Shown in pieces: positions 21,848-30,466 of a stretch of DNA of 46,407 nt. Source of the DNA: Pseudomonas yangonensis (lineage in GTDB: Bacteria; Pseudomonadota; Gammaproteobacteria; Pseudomonadales; Pseudomonadaceae); contig NZ_BLJU01000039.1 of the NCBI RefSeq assembly GCF_009932725.1, positions 1 through 46,407 on the forward strand. The letters are read 5' to 3'. A program made the position numbers and the translations under genes. The first letter of the stretch is position 1. Each line of letters opens with the position of its first letter. The notes under the pieces are model-generated. The model was given only the letters and a program-made list of their open reading frames with translations, had not been told where the DNA came from and did no database searches.

Positions 21848-22753
21848 ATGCCAGCATCCCTGCGTAGGCGCGAGCTCTGCTCGCGAAGTTTTTTCAGCCT
21901 GCACGTTCGCGAGCAGCGCTCGCGTCTACGAGTACTCTGCATAAGCCTGTTGACCCTTATCCTCGCCCTGCCCGCCCATGCCGAAGGCTTCATCACCCGC
22001 CTGCTGAACAAGCCGGTGCCGGGTGGTGTGGCAGTGGTCGATCTGGGTAATCCGGCGCAGGCGCCCAAGGTCCGCTATCAGGGTAAGCCGGTGCTCACCG
22101 TGCATGAAGACGGCCAGCGCTGGATCGCCATTGTCGGCATCCCGTTAAGCGTCAAGCCCGGCACCCAGCAGGTGGAGGTCGAGGGCGGTGCTCGCCTGAC
22201 CTTCCAGGTCGGCGCCAAGCACTACGCCGAGCAGCGCATCACCATCAAGAACCAGCAACAGGTCACGCCCAACGCCAAGAACCTGGCACGCATCGAGCGC
22301 GAACTGGCCGAGCAGACCCGCGCCTATCGGCAGTTCAGCGCACGCCAGCCGAGCAACCTGTTGTTCGACAAACCGGTCAACGGCCCGCTGTCCAGCCCCT
22401 TCGGGCTGCGCCGTTTCTTCAATGGCGAGGAACGCAACCCGCACTCGGGGCTGGATTTCGCCGCCAACCGCGGCACGCCGATCAAGGCGCCGGCAGCCGG
22501 CAAGGTGATTCTGATCGGCGACTACTTCTTCAATGGCAAGACGGTGTTTCTCGATCACGGCCAGGGCCTGATCAGCATGTTCTGTCACCTCTCTGAAATC
22601 GACGTGAAGCTAGGCGACGAGATTTCCCGCGGTGGCCATATCGGCAAGGTTGGCGCCACTGGCCGCGCCACCGGCCCACACCTGCACTGGAACGTCAGCC
22701 TCAACGACGCGCGGGTCGACCCGGCGATCTTCATCGGTGCGTTCAAGCCCTGA
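21848..22753 (+). CDS. M23 (LytM-type) cell-wall endopeptidase, periplasmic
   Basis: 301 residues from ATG 21848. The C-terminal peptidase domain has the zinc ligands of M23: NPHSGLDFA (H...D) and GPHLHWNVSL (HxH). An N-terminal domain (about 50-160) precedes it. A hydrophobic signal stretch (ISLLTLILALPAHAEG) begins only about 34 residues in. The residues before it are encoded by an inverted REP pair, so either the start is elsewhere or the REP insertion extended the leader. There is no good ribosome site. It cuts peptidoglycan peptide bridges. Confidence 0.85.
   Translation: MPASLRRRELCSRSFFSLHVREQRSRLRVLCISLLTLILALPAHAEGFITRLLNKPVPGGVAVVDLGNPAQAPKVRYQGKPVLTVHEDGQRWIAIVGIPLSVKPGTQQVEVEGGARLTFQVGAKHYAEQRITIKNQQQVTPNAKNLARIERELAEQTRAYRQFSARQPSNLLFDKPVNGPLSSPFGLRRFFNGEERNPHSGLDFAANRGTPIKAPAAGKVILIGDYFFNGKTVFLDHGQGLISMFCHLSEIDVKLGDEISRGGHIGKVGATGRATGPHLHWNVSLNDARVDPAIFIGAFKP
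21863..21930. repeat. Inverted pair of REP-like palindromes inside a gene start
   Basis: The 25-bp units 21863-21887 and 21906-21930 are inverted copies with two mismatches, with the core TTCGCGAGCAGMGCTCGCG. The same unit occurs at 27608-27661. The pair lies inside the N-terminal coding part of the peptidase gene, which is unusual for REPs. Confidence 0.75.
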
Positions 22754-22886
22754 GCGCATCACTGCGCAGCGGGAAAACCCACCCCGCCGCTTTGGGCACG
22801 TCAGGCAACTTTGCTAAGGTACGGCCCCCGAAAATCCGCAAAACAAAGATTATCGTTATTTCGCCACAGCCGAGTCGGAGCCGGAT

Positions 22887-24185
22887 ATGCCGAATGAGCT
22901 CAATACCTGGACGGAGTGGCTGGAGCAACAGCGGGAACTGCTCACCTTCAGCGCCACCCTCGCACTGATCCTGGCTGCCTGGCTATCGAACTGGCTGGTC
23001 AAGCACATTCTGGTGCGCGCCATCTATCGAGTGATCGGCGCTACGACCGTCGGCCAGCATGGCCGGATCAAGGAAAGCGGCATCATCAAGCGTCTTTCCA
23101 ACGTCGTGCCGGCGCTGGTGTTGTCCAGTGGCGTGATGCTGGTACCGAACATGCCCGTGGCCGTCGTGGAGGTAACCCGCAACGTCTGCAGCGCCTTCAT
23201 CGTGCTGACCATCGCCCTGGCCATCGCCGCGCTGCTGGATATTCTCAACACGCTTTACCAGCGTCGGCCGAGCGCACACCTGAAGCCGATCAAGGGCTAT
23301 CTGCAGGTGATCAAGATCGCCATTTTCGCCATCGCTGCGATCCTCATCGTGGCCGCGCTGATCGACCGCTCGCCGCTGATTCTGCTGTCCGGCCTCGGCG
23401 CCATGGCCGCCGTATTGCTGCTGATCTTCCAGGACACCCTGCTGTCGCTGGTGGCCAGCGTGCAGATCTCCTCCAGCGACATCATCCGCGTCGGCGACTG
23501 GGTGGAGATGCCCAACCTGAACGCCGACGGCGACGTGATCGACATCGCCTTGCACACGGTGAAAGTGCAGAACTGGGACAAGACCATCACCACCATTCCG
23601 ACCAAGCGCTTCATCACCGACCCCTTCAAGAACTGGCGCGGCATGCAGGAATCCGGCGGCCGCAGAATCAAGCGCGCGCTGTATCTGGACCAGACCAGCG
23701 TGCACTTTCTCAGCGATGAGGAAATCGCCCGCTTGCGGCGCTTCATGCTGCTCGACGAATACCTGGATCACAAGGATCAGGAACTGCGCGACTGGAACCT
23801 GAAGCTGGCCGAACACGGCAAGCAAGTGGTCAACACCCGTCGTATCACCAACATCGGCAGTTTTCGCGCCTACATCGAGCACTACCTGCGGCACAACCCG
23901 AACATTCACCAGAACATGACCCTGATGGTGCGCCAGCTCAGCCCGACCGCCGACGGCCTGCCGCTGGAAATCTACTGTTTCACCAATACCGTGGCATGGA
24001 GCGCCTACGAAGGCATCCAGTCGGACATCTTCGACCACCTGCTGGCCATCCTCCCCGAATTCGGTCTGCGCGTATTCCAGCACCCAAGCGGTGCGGACAT
24101 GCGCGAACTACGTCCGGCCTTGCACCCAGCCCCTGAGCAGGCGCAGCCCGCAGCGGGAGCCAGCGTGCTCCCGCCAAGGCCTTGA
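22887..24185 (+). CDS. MscS-family mechanosensitive ion channel
   Basis: 432 residues with about four to five N-terminal hydrophobic segments. The MscS pore and beta domain follow (GLGAMAAVLLLIFQDTLLSL, then VGDWVEMPNLNADGDVIDIA and TIPTKRFITDPFKNW). The size and the long C-terminal domain resemble the YbdG-type miniconductance channels. It releases solutes at high membrane tension. Single gene with a 133-bp upstream gap after the M23 gene. Confidence 0.9.
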   Translation: MPNELNTWTEWLEQQRELLTFSATLALILAAWLSNWLVKHILVRAIYRVIGATTVGQHGRIKESGIIKRLSNVVPALVLSSGVMLVPNMPVAVVEVTRNVCSAFIVLTIALAIAALLDILNTLYQRRPSAHLKPIKGYLQVIKIAIFAIAAILIVAALIDRSPLILLSGLGAMAAVLLLIFQDTLLSLVASVQISSSDIIRVGDWVEMPNLNADGDVIDIALHTVKVQNWDKTITTIPTKRFITDPFKNWRGMQESGGRRIKRALYLDQTSVHFLSDEEIARLRRFMLLDEYLDHKDQELRDWNLKLAEHGKQVVNTRRITNIGSFRAYIEHYLRHNPNIHQNMTLMVRQLSPTADGLPLEIYCFTNTVAWSAYEGIQSDIFDHLLAILPEFGLRVFQHPSGADMRELRPALHPAPEQAQPAAGASVLPPRP

Positions 24186-24330
24186 TGAAGCGCGAGCGCA
24201 TTGCGCAATCAAAGCCTGCTGATCAACGAATTAACGCAACAAAAAACCACTCACCGACTACGGGCGCATTTTTTCACCAATTTTCTCTGCCTGCTTGCCA
24301 GGTTTTTCTCCAATAGTTAGGGTTGGCCTC

Positions 24331-24405
24331 ATGAACATCTCGCAGACCCTCATCATCCTTCGGCAACACGCCAATCTCTGCCTGGTCGCGCAACGACTGC
24401 GCTAG
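24331..24405 (+). CDS. Candidate leucine-rich leader peptide of leuA
   Basis: A 24-residue ORF begins MNISQTLIILRQ and contains five Leu and three Ile/Val codons. It lies 84 bp before leuA in a 304-bp gap (24186-24489). After its stop comes a small GGGTC/GACCC hairpin (24405-24418) and T/C-rich DNA, which could form an attenuator. This is the expected place for leucine-sensing leader control, but the Leu codons are not consecutive. Confidence 0.5.
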   Translation: MNISQTLIILRQHANLCLVAQRLR

Positions 24406-24489
24406 GGTCTGCCGACCCCGAATCTCCCTGCTTTTTCTCCTTTCATTTTTCAGCACGGCCAGTCTGGCCTTCGCGTTCAGGATTGATTC

Positions 24490-26160
24490 ATGAGCATGCT
24501 CAAAGACCCTTCGAAGAAATACCGCCCCTTCACCCAGATCCAGATTCCCGACCGTACCTGGCCGGACAAGATCATCGACAAGGCGCCGATCTGGCTGTCC
24601 ACCGACCTGCGTGACGGCAACCAGTCGCTGATCGAGCCGATGGACGCCGAAAAGAAGATGCGCTTCTTCAAGTGCCTGCTCGCAGTCGGCCTGAAGGAAA
24701 TCGAAGTGGGCTTCCCGTCCGCCTCGCAGACCGATTTCGACTTCGTCCGTGAGCTGATCGAAGGCGGCCACATTCCAGACGACGTGACCATCCAGGTGCT
24801 GACCCAGGCGCGCGACGACCTCATCGAGCGCACCTTCGAGTCGCTCAAGGGCGCCAAGAAGGCCATCGTTCACTACTACAACGCCTGCGCGCCGAGCTTC
24901 CGCAAAATCGTCTTCAACCAGGACAAGGCCGGCGTCAAAGCCATCGCCGTGGCCGCCGGCACCACCATCAAGCGCCTGGCCGACGCCGCACCGGAAACCC
25001 AGTGGGGCTTCGAGTATTCGCCGGAAGTGTTCAGCAGCACCGAGATCGACTTCGCCGTCGAGGTGTGCAACGCCGTGATCGACGTGTTCCAGCCGACCCC
25101 GGCGAACAAGTTGATCCTCAACCTGCCGGCCACCATCGAGTGCGCCACGCCGAACAACTACGCCGACCAGATCGAATGGTTCGGCCGCCATGTGAGCAAG
25201 CGCGACAGCGTGCTGATCAGCGTGCATACCCATAATGACCGCGGCACCGGCGTCGCCGCCTCGGAGCTGGCCGTCATGGCCGGTGCCGACCGCGTCGAGG
25301 GCTGCCTGTTCGGCAACGGCGAGCGCACCGGCAACGTCTGCCTGGTGACCCTGGCGTTGAACCTCTACACCCAGGGCGTCGACCCGCAGTTGGACTTCTC
25401 CGATATCGACGCCGTGCGCAAGGTGGTCGAGGACTGCAACCAGATTCCGGTACACCCACGCCATCCATACGTCGGCGACCTGGTGCATACCGCCTTCTCC
25501 GGCTCGCACCAGGACGCCATCCGCAAGGGCTTCGCCCAGCAGAAGGAAGATGCGCTTTGGGAGGTGCCGTACCTGCCGATCGATCCGGCCGACATCGGCC
25601 GCGACTATGAGGCGGTGATCCGCGTCAACAGCCAGTCCGGCAAGGGCGGCATCACCTTCCTGCTCGAACAGGAATACGGCATCAGCCTGCCGCGCCGCAT
25701 GCAGATCGAATTCAGCCAGGTGGTGCAGCGTGAAACCGACCGCCTTGGCCTGGAGATGACCGCAGCGCAAATTTACCAGTTGCTCGAAACCGAGTATCTG
25801 CAAGCGCGCAGTCCCTACGCTCTGAAAGGTCATCGCCTGCAGGAAGAGAACGGTACCAGCGCCGTCGACGTGGAAGTCGTCGAAGGTGGTGAGAACCATC
25901 ATTGGCGCGGTATTGGCAAAGGCCCGCTGGAAGCGCTGGCCGCCGCCCTGCCGGTGGCTGTCGAGGTCATGGACTACAGCGAGCACGCCATCGGCGCCGG
26001 CGCCAACGCCAAGGCTGCGGCGTACATCGAGCTGCGCGTCAACGGTGGCCGCGCCCTGCACGGCATCGGCATCGACGAGAACCTGACCACGGCCAGCTTC
26101 CGCGCCCTGTTCAGTGCATTGAACCGCGCCCTGAGCCAGGCCGAGTCGCAAGCGGCCTGA
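24490..26160 (+). CDS. leuA: 2-isopropylmalate synthase (long LeuA2-type)
   Basis: 556 residues. It joins acetyl-CoA to 2-oxoisovalerate, the first step of leucine synthesis. The TIM barrel has the metal-site motifs DLRDGNQSL and HTHNDRGTG and GCLFGNGERTGN. The C-terminal LeuA dimer domain (about 430-556) gives feedback control by leucine. The start at MSMLKDPSKKYRPF is usual for this longer class. It is a single gene followed by a strong terminator. Confidence 0.96.
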   Translation: MSMLKDPSKKYRPFTQIQIPDRTWPDKIIDKAPIWLSTDLRDGNQSLIEPMDAEKKMRFFKCLLAVGLKEIEVGFPSASQTDFDFVRELIEGGHIPDDVTIQVLTQARDDLIERTFESLKGAKKAIVHYYNACAPSFRKIVFNQDKAGVKAIAVAAGTTIKRLADAAPETQWGFEYSPEVFSSTEIDFAVEVCNAVIDVFQPTPANKLILNLPATIECATPNNYADQIEWFGRHVSKRDSVLISVHTHNDRGTGVAASELAVMAGADRVEGCLFGNGERTGNVCLVTLALNLYTQGVDPQLDFSDIDAVRKVVEDCNQIPVHPRHPYVGDLVHTAFSGSHQDAIRKGFAQQKEDALWEVPYLPIDPADIGRDYEAVIRVNSQSGKGGITFLLEQEYGISLPRRMQIEFSQVVQRETDRLGLEMTAAQIYQLLETEYLQARSPYALKGHRLQEENGTSAVDVEVVEGGENHHWRGIGKGPLEALAAALPVAVEVMDYSEHAIGAGANAKAAAYIELRVNGGRALHGIGIDENLTTASFRALFSALNRALSQAESQAA

Positions 26161-26174
26161 TCCATCAGCGCTGA

Positions 26175-26211
26175 ACACAAGAACGCCGGGCAATGCCCGG
26201 CGTTCTTGTGT
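26175..26211 (+). terminator. Strong hairpin terminator after leuA
   Basis: ACACAAGAACGCCGGGC (26175-26191) pairs perfectly with 26195-26211 over 17 bp with a 3-nt loop. It lies 15 bp after the leuA stop; the transcript would end in a short T-rich stretch. Confidence 0.8.
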
Positions 26212-26232
26212 GCGTACGTGGCCGTCTCGAGC

Positions 26233-26284
26233 GTAGGGCGGGTGAAACCCGCCACATGGGTCCGGCGGGTCGCACCCGCCCTAC
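26233..26284. repeat. Palindromic intergenic repeat GTAGGGCGGGT...
   Basis: GTAGGGCGGGTGAAACCCGCC (first 20: 26233-26252) and its near-inverse at 26264-26284 form a pair of nested hairpins in the leuA-26323 gap. A related word, GTAGGGCAGGCGC, is found at 38157-38169 after iscX. Confidence 0.6.
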
Positions 26285-26322
26285 CGACGTTGGTAGCCTG
26301 GATGAAATCCGGGAAGCGGCAT

Positions 26323-26778
26323 TCAGATATCGAAAATCATCAGCACCGCGAACATCAGCGCAGCCAGGCCCAGGGTGAACAACAGGCCGATACCGGCCGC
26401 ACGCCAGTTGGATAGGAACGCACCGCCGGCCTCGACATGTTGCTTGAGGTCGGCCTCCTGCAGATTCTTTGCCAGCATGATCATCGCCATCAGTTGCGCG
26501 ACAGCGAACGGTAGCGCCGGCACCTCCTCGGGCAGCACGAATGCCAGCACCAGCGTAACCAAAAGCAGTACGACGGAAATGCCCCAGACCATGGCCACGC
26601 GATGCGCCTGACCGAGCAGCTGCAGGTTATGCGCCAGCAGCCAGGCACCAGCCAGCGGCGTGCCGATAAAGGTCGCCAGACCGACGCCAGCGATGCTGTA
26701 AAGCGGCTGCTGATTGGTGGTGGCTTGCTGCAGGTCGGCCTGCGGTGTCTGGAAGGGATTGCTTTGTTGCACGTCCAT
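26323..26778 (-). CDS. Small integral membrane protein, unknown
   Basis: 151 residues with four predicted membrane helices (about 28-50, 60-82, 85-105, 127-150) after a polar Gln-rich head (MDVQQSNPFQTPQADLQQAT). There is no signal peptide and no motif I can tie to a function. It lies 16 bp after the omega-amidase gene with the same polarity, so it may be co-transcribed with it. Confidence 0.8.
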   Translation of the reverse strand: MDVQQSNPFQTPQADLQQATTNQQPLYSIAGVGLATFIGTPLAGAWLLAHNLQLLGQAHRVAMVWGISVVLLLVTLVLAFVLPEEVPALPFAVAQLMAMIMLAKNLQEADLKQHVEAGGAFLSNWRAAGIGLLFTLGLAALMFAVLMIFDI

Positions 26779-26794
26779 GTCGTGTCACTCCGGA

Positions 26795-27577
26795 TCAATT
26801 CAAGGTAAAAGCGTCGGCATCCAGGTGCGCGGGGAACCGCTCGCGGTAGGCGGCCAGGGCCTGGCTCGAAAGCGTCGCGCGAAACACACCATCGCCATCG
26901 CCGGCCGCCAGGAGCGTCTCGCCCTGGAAATCCAGCACCTGGGAATCGCCAGTATAACCATGGCCCTTGCCGTCCTCGCCGACGCGGTTCACAGCCGCGA
27001 CATAGCACAGGTTCTCGATGGCTCGCGCCGGCAGCAGGCGGTTCCAGTGCTGGCGGCGAGCGCCGGGCCAGTTCGCGGTATAGAGCAGCAGATCGGTGCC
27101 AGCGGCATCGCGGCTCCACACCGGAAAACGCAGGTCGTAGCAGATCAGCGGGCGCACGCGCCAGCCGTTGAGCTCCAGCACCACCTGCTGGTCGCCCGCG
27201 CTGTAGTGCTTGTGCTCGCCGGCCATGCGAAACAGATGACGTTTGTCGTAATGCCCCAGCGAACCGTCCGGGCGCGCCCAGAGCAGGCGATTGCGGTAGC
27301 TGCCGTCGGCCGCCTGGATGATCAGGCTGCCACAGACCACCGCGCCGATGGCCTGCGCCTGTGCCCGCAACCAGAGCGTCGTCGGGCCGTCCTCAGGCTC
27401 GGCCAGGTCCGCCGACTCCATGGAAAAACCGGTGCTGAACATCTCCGGCAAGATCACCAGATCGGCGCCACGTGCCTGCTCCAGTAGTGTCTGAAAATGC
27501 TCGCGATTGGCGACCGGGTCATGCCAGGCCAGGGTGGTCTGGATCAGCGCCAGATCAAGATCGGGTCTGTTGCTCAT
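26795..27577 (-). CDS. yafV: Omega-amidase YafV-like (nitrilase superfamily)
   Basis: 260 residues with the nitrilase triad E45 (LPEMFSTGF), K112 (YDKRHLF) and C146 (ICYDLRFP). Omega-amidases hydrolyse 2-oxoglutaramate and 2-oxosuccinamate or related keto-acid amides. Its neighbour is the YbdL-type aminotransferase that makes such amides when glutamine donates nitrogen to the methionine keto acid, so the pair probably serves methionine salvage. The start at 27577 is chosen over 27631, which lies in a REP-containing gap. Confidence 0.88.
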   Translation of the reverse strand: MSNRPDLDLALIQTTLAWHDPVANREHFQTLLEQARGADLVILPEMFSTGFSMESADLAEPEDGPTTLWLRAQAQAIGAVVCGSLIIQAADGSYRNRLLWARPDGSLGHYDKRHLFRMAGEHKHYSAGDQQVVLELNGWRVRPLICYDLRFPVWSRDAAGTDLLLYTANWPGARRQHWNRLLPARAIENLCYVAAVNRVGEDGKGHGYTGDSQVLDFQGETLLAAGDGDGVFRATLSSQALAAYRERFPAHLDADAFTLN

Positions 27578-27607
27578 TGGGGCCTCACAGAATGGGGGAC
27601 GTCTAGT

Positions 27608-27661
27608 CCTCTGCTCGCGAATGACGCCCACGAAAGCTTCGCGAGCACAGCTCGCTCCTAG
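27608..27661. repeat. REP-like palindrome pair
   Basis: A partial unit CTCTGCTCGCGAA (27609-27621) faces a fuller unit TTCGCGAGCACAGCTCGCTC (27638-27657). This is the same family as at 21863-21930. It fills the gap between the amidase and aminotransferase genes. Confidence 0.65.
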
Positions 27662-27664
27662 GGT

Positions 27665-28813
27665 TCACACCGCACAGAGCTTCTCGGCGGCCTGGCGCAG
27701 GGTGTCCTCGCGCTTGGCAAAGCAGAAGCGCACCAGGCGCATGTCCTTGGGCGCGGATTGATAGAACACCGATACCGGTATCGCCGCCACGCCATGCTCG
27801 CGGGTCAGCCACTCGGCCATGGCCACATCGTCCAGATCCGGGCGAACGGCCGAATAGTCGGCCAGCTGGAAATAGGTCCCCGGCGCCCGGGTGAAGGTGA
27901 AACGCGAACCGCCCAGCAGGTCGCAGAACAGGTCACGCTTGGCCTGGTAGAAAGCCGGCAACGCCTCGACATGCTCGGGACAGGCAGCCATGAACTCGGC
28001 CAGGCCGAACTGCAGCGGCGTCACTCCACAGAAATTGACGTACTGGTGAATCTTGCGCAATTCGGCGGTCAATGCGGGCGGCGCCACCACATAACCGGTT
28101 TTCCAGCCGGTAACGTGATAGGTCTTGCCGAAGGAGCTGACCACGAAGGCACGCCGATACAGCTCCTCGTGCGCCAGCACGCTGGCATGGCGGGCGCCGT
28201 CGTAGATCAGGTGCTCGTAGACCTCATCACTGATCACATGGATATCGCGCCCACGAATCAGCTCGGCCAGCTTGTCCAGATCAGCGCGCTTCAACAGTGC
28301 GCCGCTGGGGTTGTGCGGCGAGTTGAGAAAGATCAGGCGGGTACGCGGGCTGATGGCATCACTCAGGCGCTGCCAGTCCACGGCGAAGTCCGGTAATGCC
28401 AGGGGTACGTGCACGCAGCGCCCGCCGGCCAACTCCACCGACGGCTCGTAACTGTCGTAGCAAGGGTCGAGCACGATGGCTTCATCACCCGGACGGATCA
28501 GCGCCTGCACCGCGCAGAAGATCGCCTCGGTAGCGCCGGGGGTGATGGTGATCTCGCTGTCGGCATCCCGCTGCACGCCATAGCTGCGGGCGATCTTCGC
28601 CGCCACTTGCTGGCGCAACGCGGGCAGGCCGGTCATCGGCGAATACTGGTTACGCCCTTCCATGACGTGGCGCGCCACGGCTTCGCGTAGTGCCTGCGGC
28701 CCATCGAAATCGGGAAAGCCCTGAGACAGATTGATCGCACCAGTCTCCAGCGCGAGCTGGGACATCCGCGTGAAGATGGTGGTGCCGACGTTGGGCAGTT
28801 TGCTGACAATCAT
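27665..28813 (-). CDS. ybdL: Methionine aminotransferase YbdL-like
   Basis: 382 residues, fold-type I PLP aminotransferase. K230 (SFGKTYHVTGW) is the Schiff-base lysine, with the motifs NSPHNPSG and ISDEVYEHL. YbdL-type enzymes transfer amino groups between glutamine, methionine or aromatic amino acids and keto acids, including 4-methylthio-2-oxobutanoate. It lies upstream of the omega-amidase gene on the same strand, separated by a REP. Confidence 0.9.
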   Translation of the reverse strand: MIVSKLPNVGTTIFTRMSQLALETGAINLSQGFPDFDGPQALREAVARHVMEGRNQYSPMTGLPALRQQVAAKIARSYGVQRDADSEITITPGATEAIFCAVQALIRPGDEAIVLDPCYDSYEPSVELAGGRCVHVPLALPDFAVDWQRLSDAISPRTRLIFLNSPHNPSGALLKRADLDKLAELIRGRDIHVISDEVYEHLIYDGARHASVLAHEELYRRAFVVSSFGKTYHVTGWKTGYVVAPPALTAELRKIHQYVNFCGVTPLQFGLAEFMAACPEHVEALPAFYQAKRDLFCDLLGGSRFTFTRAPGTYFQLADYSAVRPDLDDVAMAEWLTREHGVAAIPVSVFYQSAPKDMRLVRFCFAKREDTLRQAAEKLCAV

Positions 28814-28892
28814 GGCTACAGGCTTCAGGCCCCAGGCTGCAGGAAATTGCGTCCAAGCTTATCGCCTGCAGCCTGTAGCTTGAAGCCTGGGG
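28814..28892. repeat. Palindromic repeat between der and ybdL
   Basis: Words GGCTACAGGCTTCAGGCCCC (from 28814) and CCTGCAGCCTGTAGCTTGAA (28865-28884) are related in inverted form. Same family as the guaB-guaA gap repeat. On the reverse strand it begins just after the der stop and may act as a terminator. Confidence 0.6.
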
Positions 28893-30368
28893 CTATTTTT
28901 TCTTGTCCTTGCGCTTCTTCTCGGCCTTCTTGTGGTGGCTCATCAGGCGGCGCTTCTTGTTCACCTGGCGATCGGTGAGCTTGTTCTTGTTGCCCTCGTA
29001 GGGGTTTTCGCCGCCCTTGTACTCGATGCGGATTGGCGTCCCCACCAGTTTCAGCACGCGGCGGAAGGTGTTCTCCAGGTAACGGGTGTAGGCGCGCGGC
29101 ACGGCGTCGACCTGGTTACCGTGGATCACGATCAGCGGCGGGTTGGCACCGCCCAGGTGGGCATAGCGCAGCTTGATGCGGCGACCGTTGACCAGAGGCG
29201 GTGCGTGGTCACTGACGGCGTCTTCGAGAATCTGCGTCAGGCGGCTGGTGGGCCAGCGGGTGATGGCCGATTTGAAGGAGGCCTGTACCGACTTGTACAG
29301 ATGGCCGACGCCCGTACCGTGCAGGGCGGAGATGAAGTGGATATCGGCGAAGTCGACGAAGAACAGCCGGCGCTCCAGCTCGGTCTTCACGTAGTCCTTC
29401 TGCCCCTGATCCATGCCATCCCACTTGTTCAGGGCGATGACCAGGGCGCGGCCGCTTTCCAGCACGAAGCCGAGCAGGTTGAGATCGTGGTCGACCACGC
29501 CCTCGCGGGCGTCCATGACGAACACCACGACGTTGGAGTCCTGGATGGCCTGCAGCGTCTTGACCACGGAGAACTTCTCCACGGCCTCGAAGATCTTGCC
29601 ACGACGGCGCACACCGGCGGTATCGATCAGGGTGTACTTCTCGTCGTCACGCTCGAAGGGGATGTAGATGCTGTCACGGGTGGTGCCGGCCTGGTCATAG
29701 ACGATGACCCGCTCTTCACCGAGCATGCGGTTGACCAGGGTGGACTTGCCGACGTTGGGCCGGCCGATGATGGCCAGCTTGATGCCGTCCTTCTCGCTGG
29801 GGCCGGGGATGCGCTTGGCTTCCTGGCCTTCGAGCACCTCCTCCTCTTCGGCGCCCTCTTCCGGCTCGCCGGCATCCTTGGGGAAGGCACCGAGCACCAC
29901 TTCGAGCATCTGGGTGATGCCGCGACCATGGGCACCGGCAATTGCCAGCGGCTCGCCCAGGCCCATGGGGCTGAATTCGGCGCGGGCCAGATCGACATCG
30001 AGGTTGTCGACCTTGTTCACCACCAGGAAGCTCTGCTTGTTACGACGGCGCAGGTGCTCGCCGATCATCTGGTCGGAGGCGGTCATGCCGGCACGCGCGT
30101 CCACCAAAAACAGCACGGCATCGGCCTCTTCGATGGCCTGCAGCGACTGCTCGGCCATCTTCGCGTCGATGCCCTCCTCGTCACCGGAAATACCGCCGGT
30201 GTCGATCACGATGTAGGTACGCCCCTGCCACTTCGCCTCGCCATACTGGCGGTCGCGGGTCAGACCGGACAGGTCGCCGACGATGGCGTCGCGGCTGCGG
30301 GTCAGGCGGTTGAAGAGTGTGGATTTGCCGACGTTCGGCCGACCCACCAGGGCAATTACGGGAACCAT
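28893..30368 (-). CDS. der: Ribosome-assembly GTPase Der (EngA)
   Basis: 491 residues with two tandem GTPase domains, each with GRPNVGKST. Each also has a DxxG motif (DTGG and DTAG) and an NKxD motif (VNKVD and LNKWD). A KH-like C-terminal domain follows, with a Lys-rich tail ending KRKDKKK. It helps mature the 50S subunit. The start at 30368 (MVPVIALV) is preferred to 30380. The linker is long and acidic (EEGAEEEEVLEGQE). Confidence 0.97.
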   Translation of the reverse strand: MVPVIALVGRPNVGKSTLFNRLTRSRDAIVGDLSGLTRDRQYGEAKWQGRTYIVIDTGGISGDEEGIDAKMAEQSLQAIEEADAVLFLVDARAGMTASDQMIGEHLRRRNKQSFLVVNKVDNLDVDLARAEFSPMGLGEPLAIAGAHGRGITQMLEVVLGAFPKDAGEPEEGAEEEEVLEGQEAKRIPGPSEKDGIKLAIIGRPNVGKSTLVNRMLGEERVIVYDQAGTTRDSIYIPFERDDEKYTLIDTAGVRRRGKIFEAVEKFSVVKTLQAIQDSNVVVFVMDAREGVVDHDLNLLGFVLESGRALVIALNKWDGMDQGQKDYVKTELERRLFFVDFADIHFISALHGTGVGHLYKSVQASFKSAITRWPTSRLTQILEDAVSDHAPPLVNGRRIKLRYAHLGGANPPLIVIHGNQVDAVPRAYTRYLENTFRRVLKLVGTPIRIEYKGGENPYEGNKNKLTDRQVNKKRRLMSHHKKAEKKRKDKKK

Positions 30369-30404
30369 CAGGCTCTCCACTTGAGTTGATTCAGAAAATG
30401 CAAA

Positions 30405-30426
30405 GGCCGCTGCATGGGCAGCGGCC
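30405..30426 (-). terminator. Hairpin between bamB and der
   Basis: GGCCGCTGC (30405-30413) and GCAGCGGCC (30418-30426) form a perfect 9-bp stem. On the reverse strand it is followed by TTTGCATTTT, so it may partly end the transcript after bamB. Confidence 0.5.
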
Positions 30427-30466
30427 GGGATACTGCGTGCTGCCAGGTTAAGGCAGCATAGTCGGC

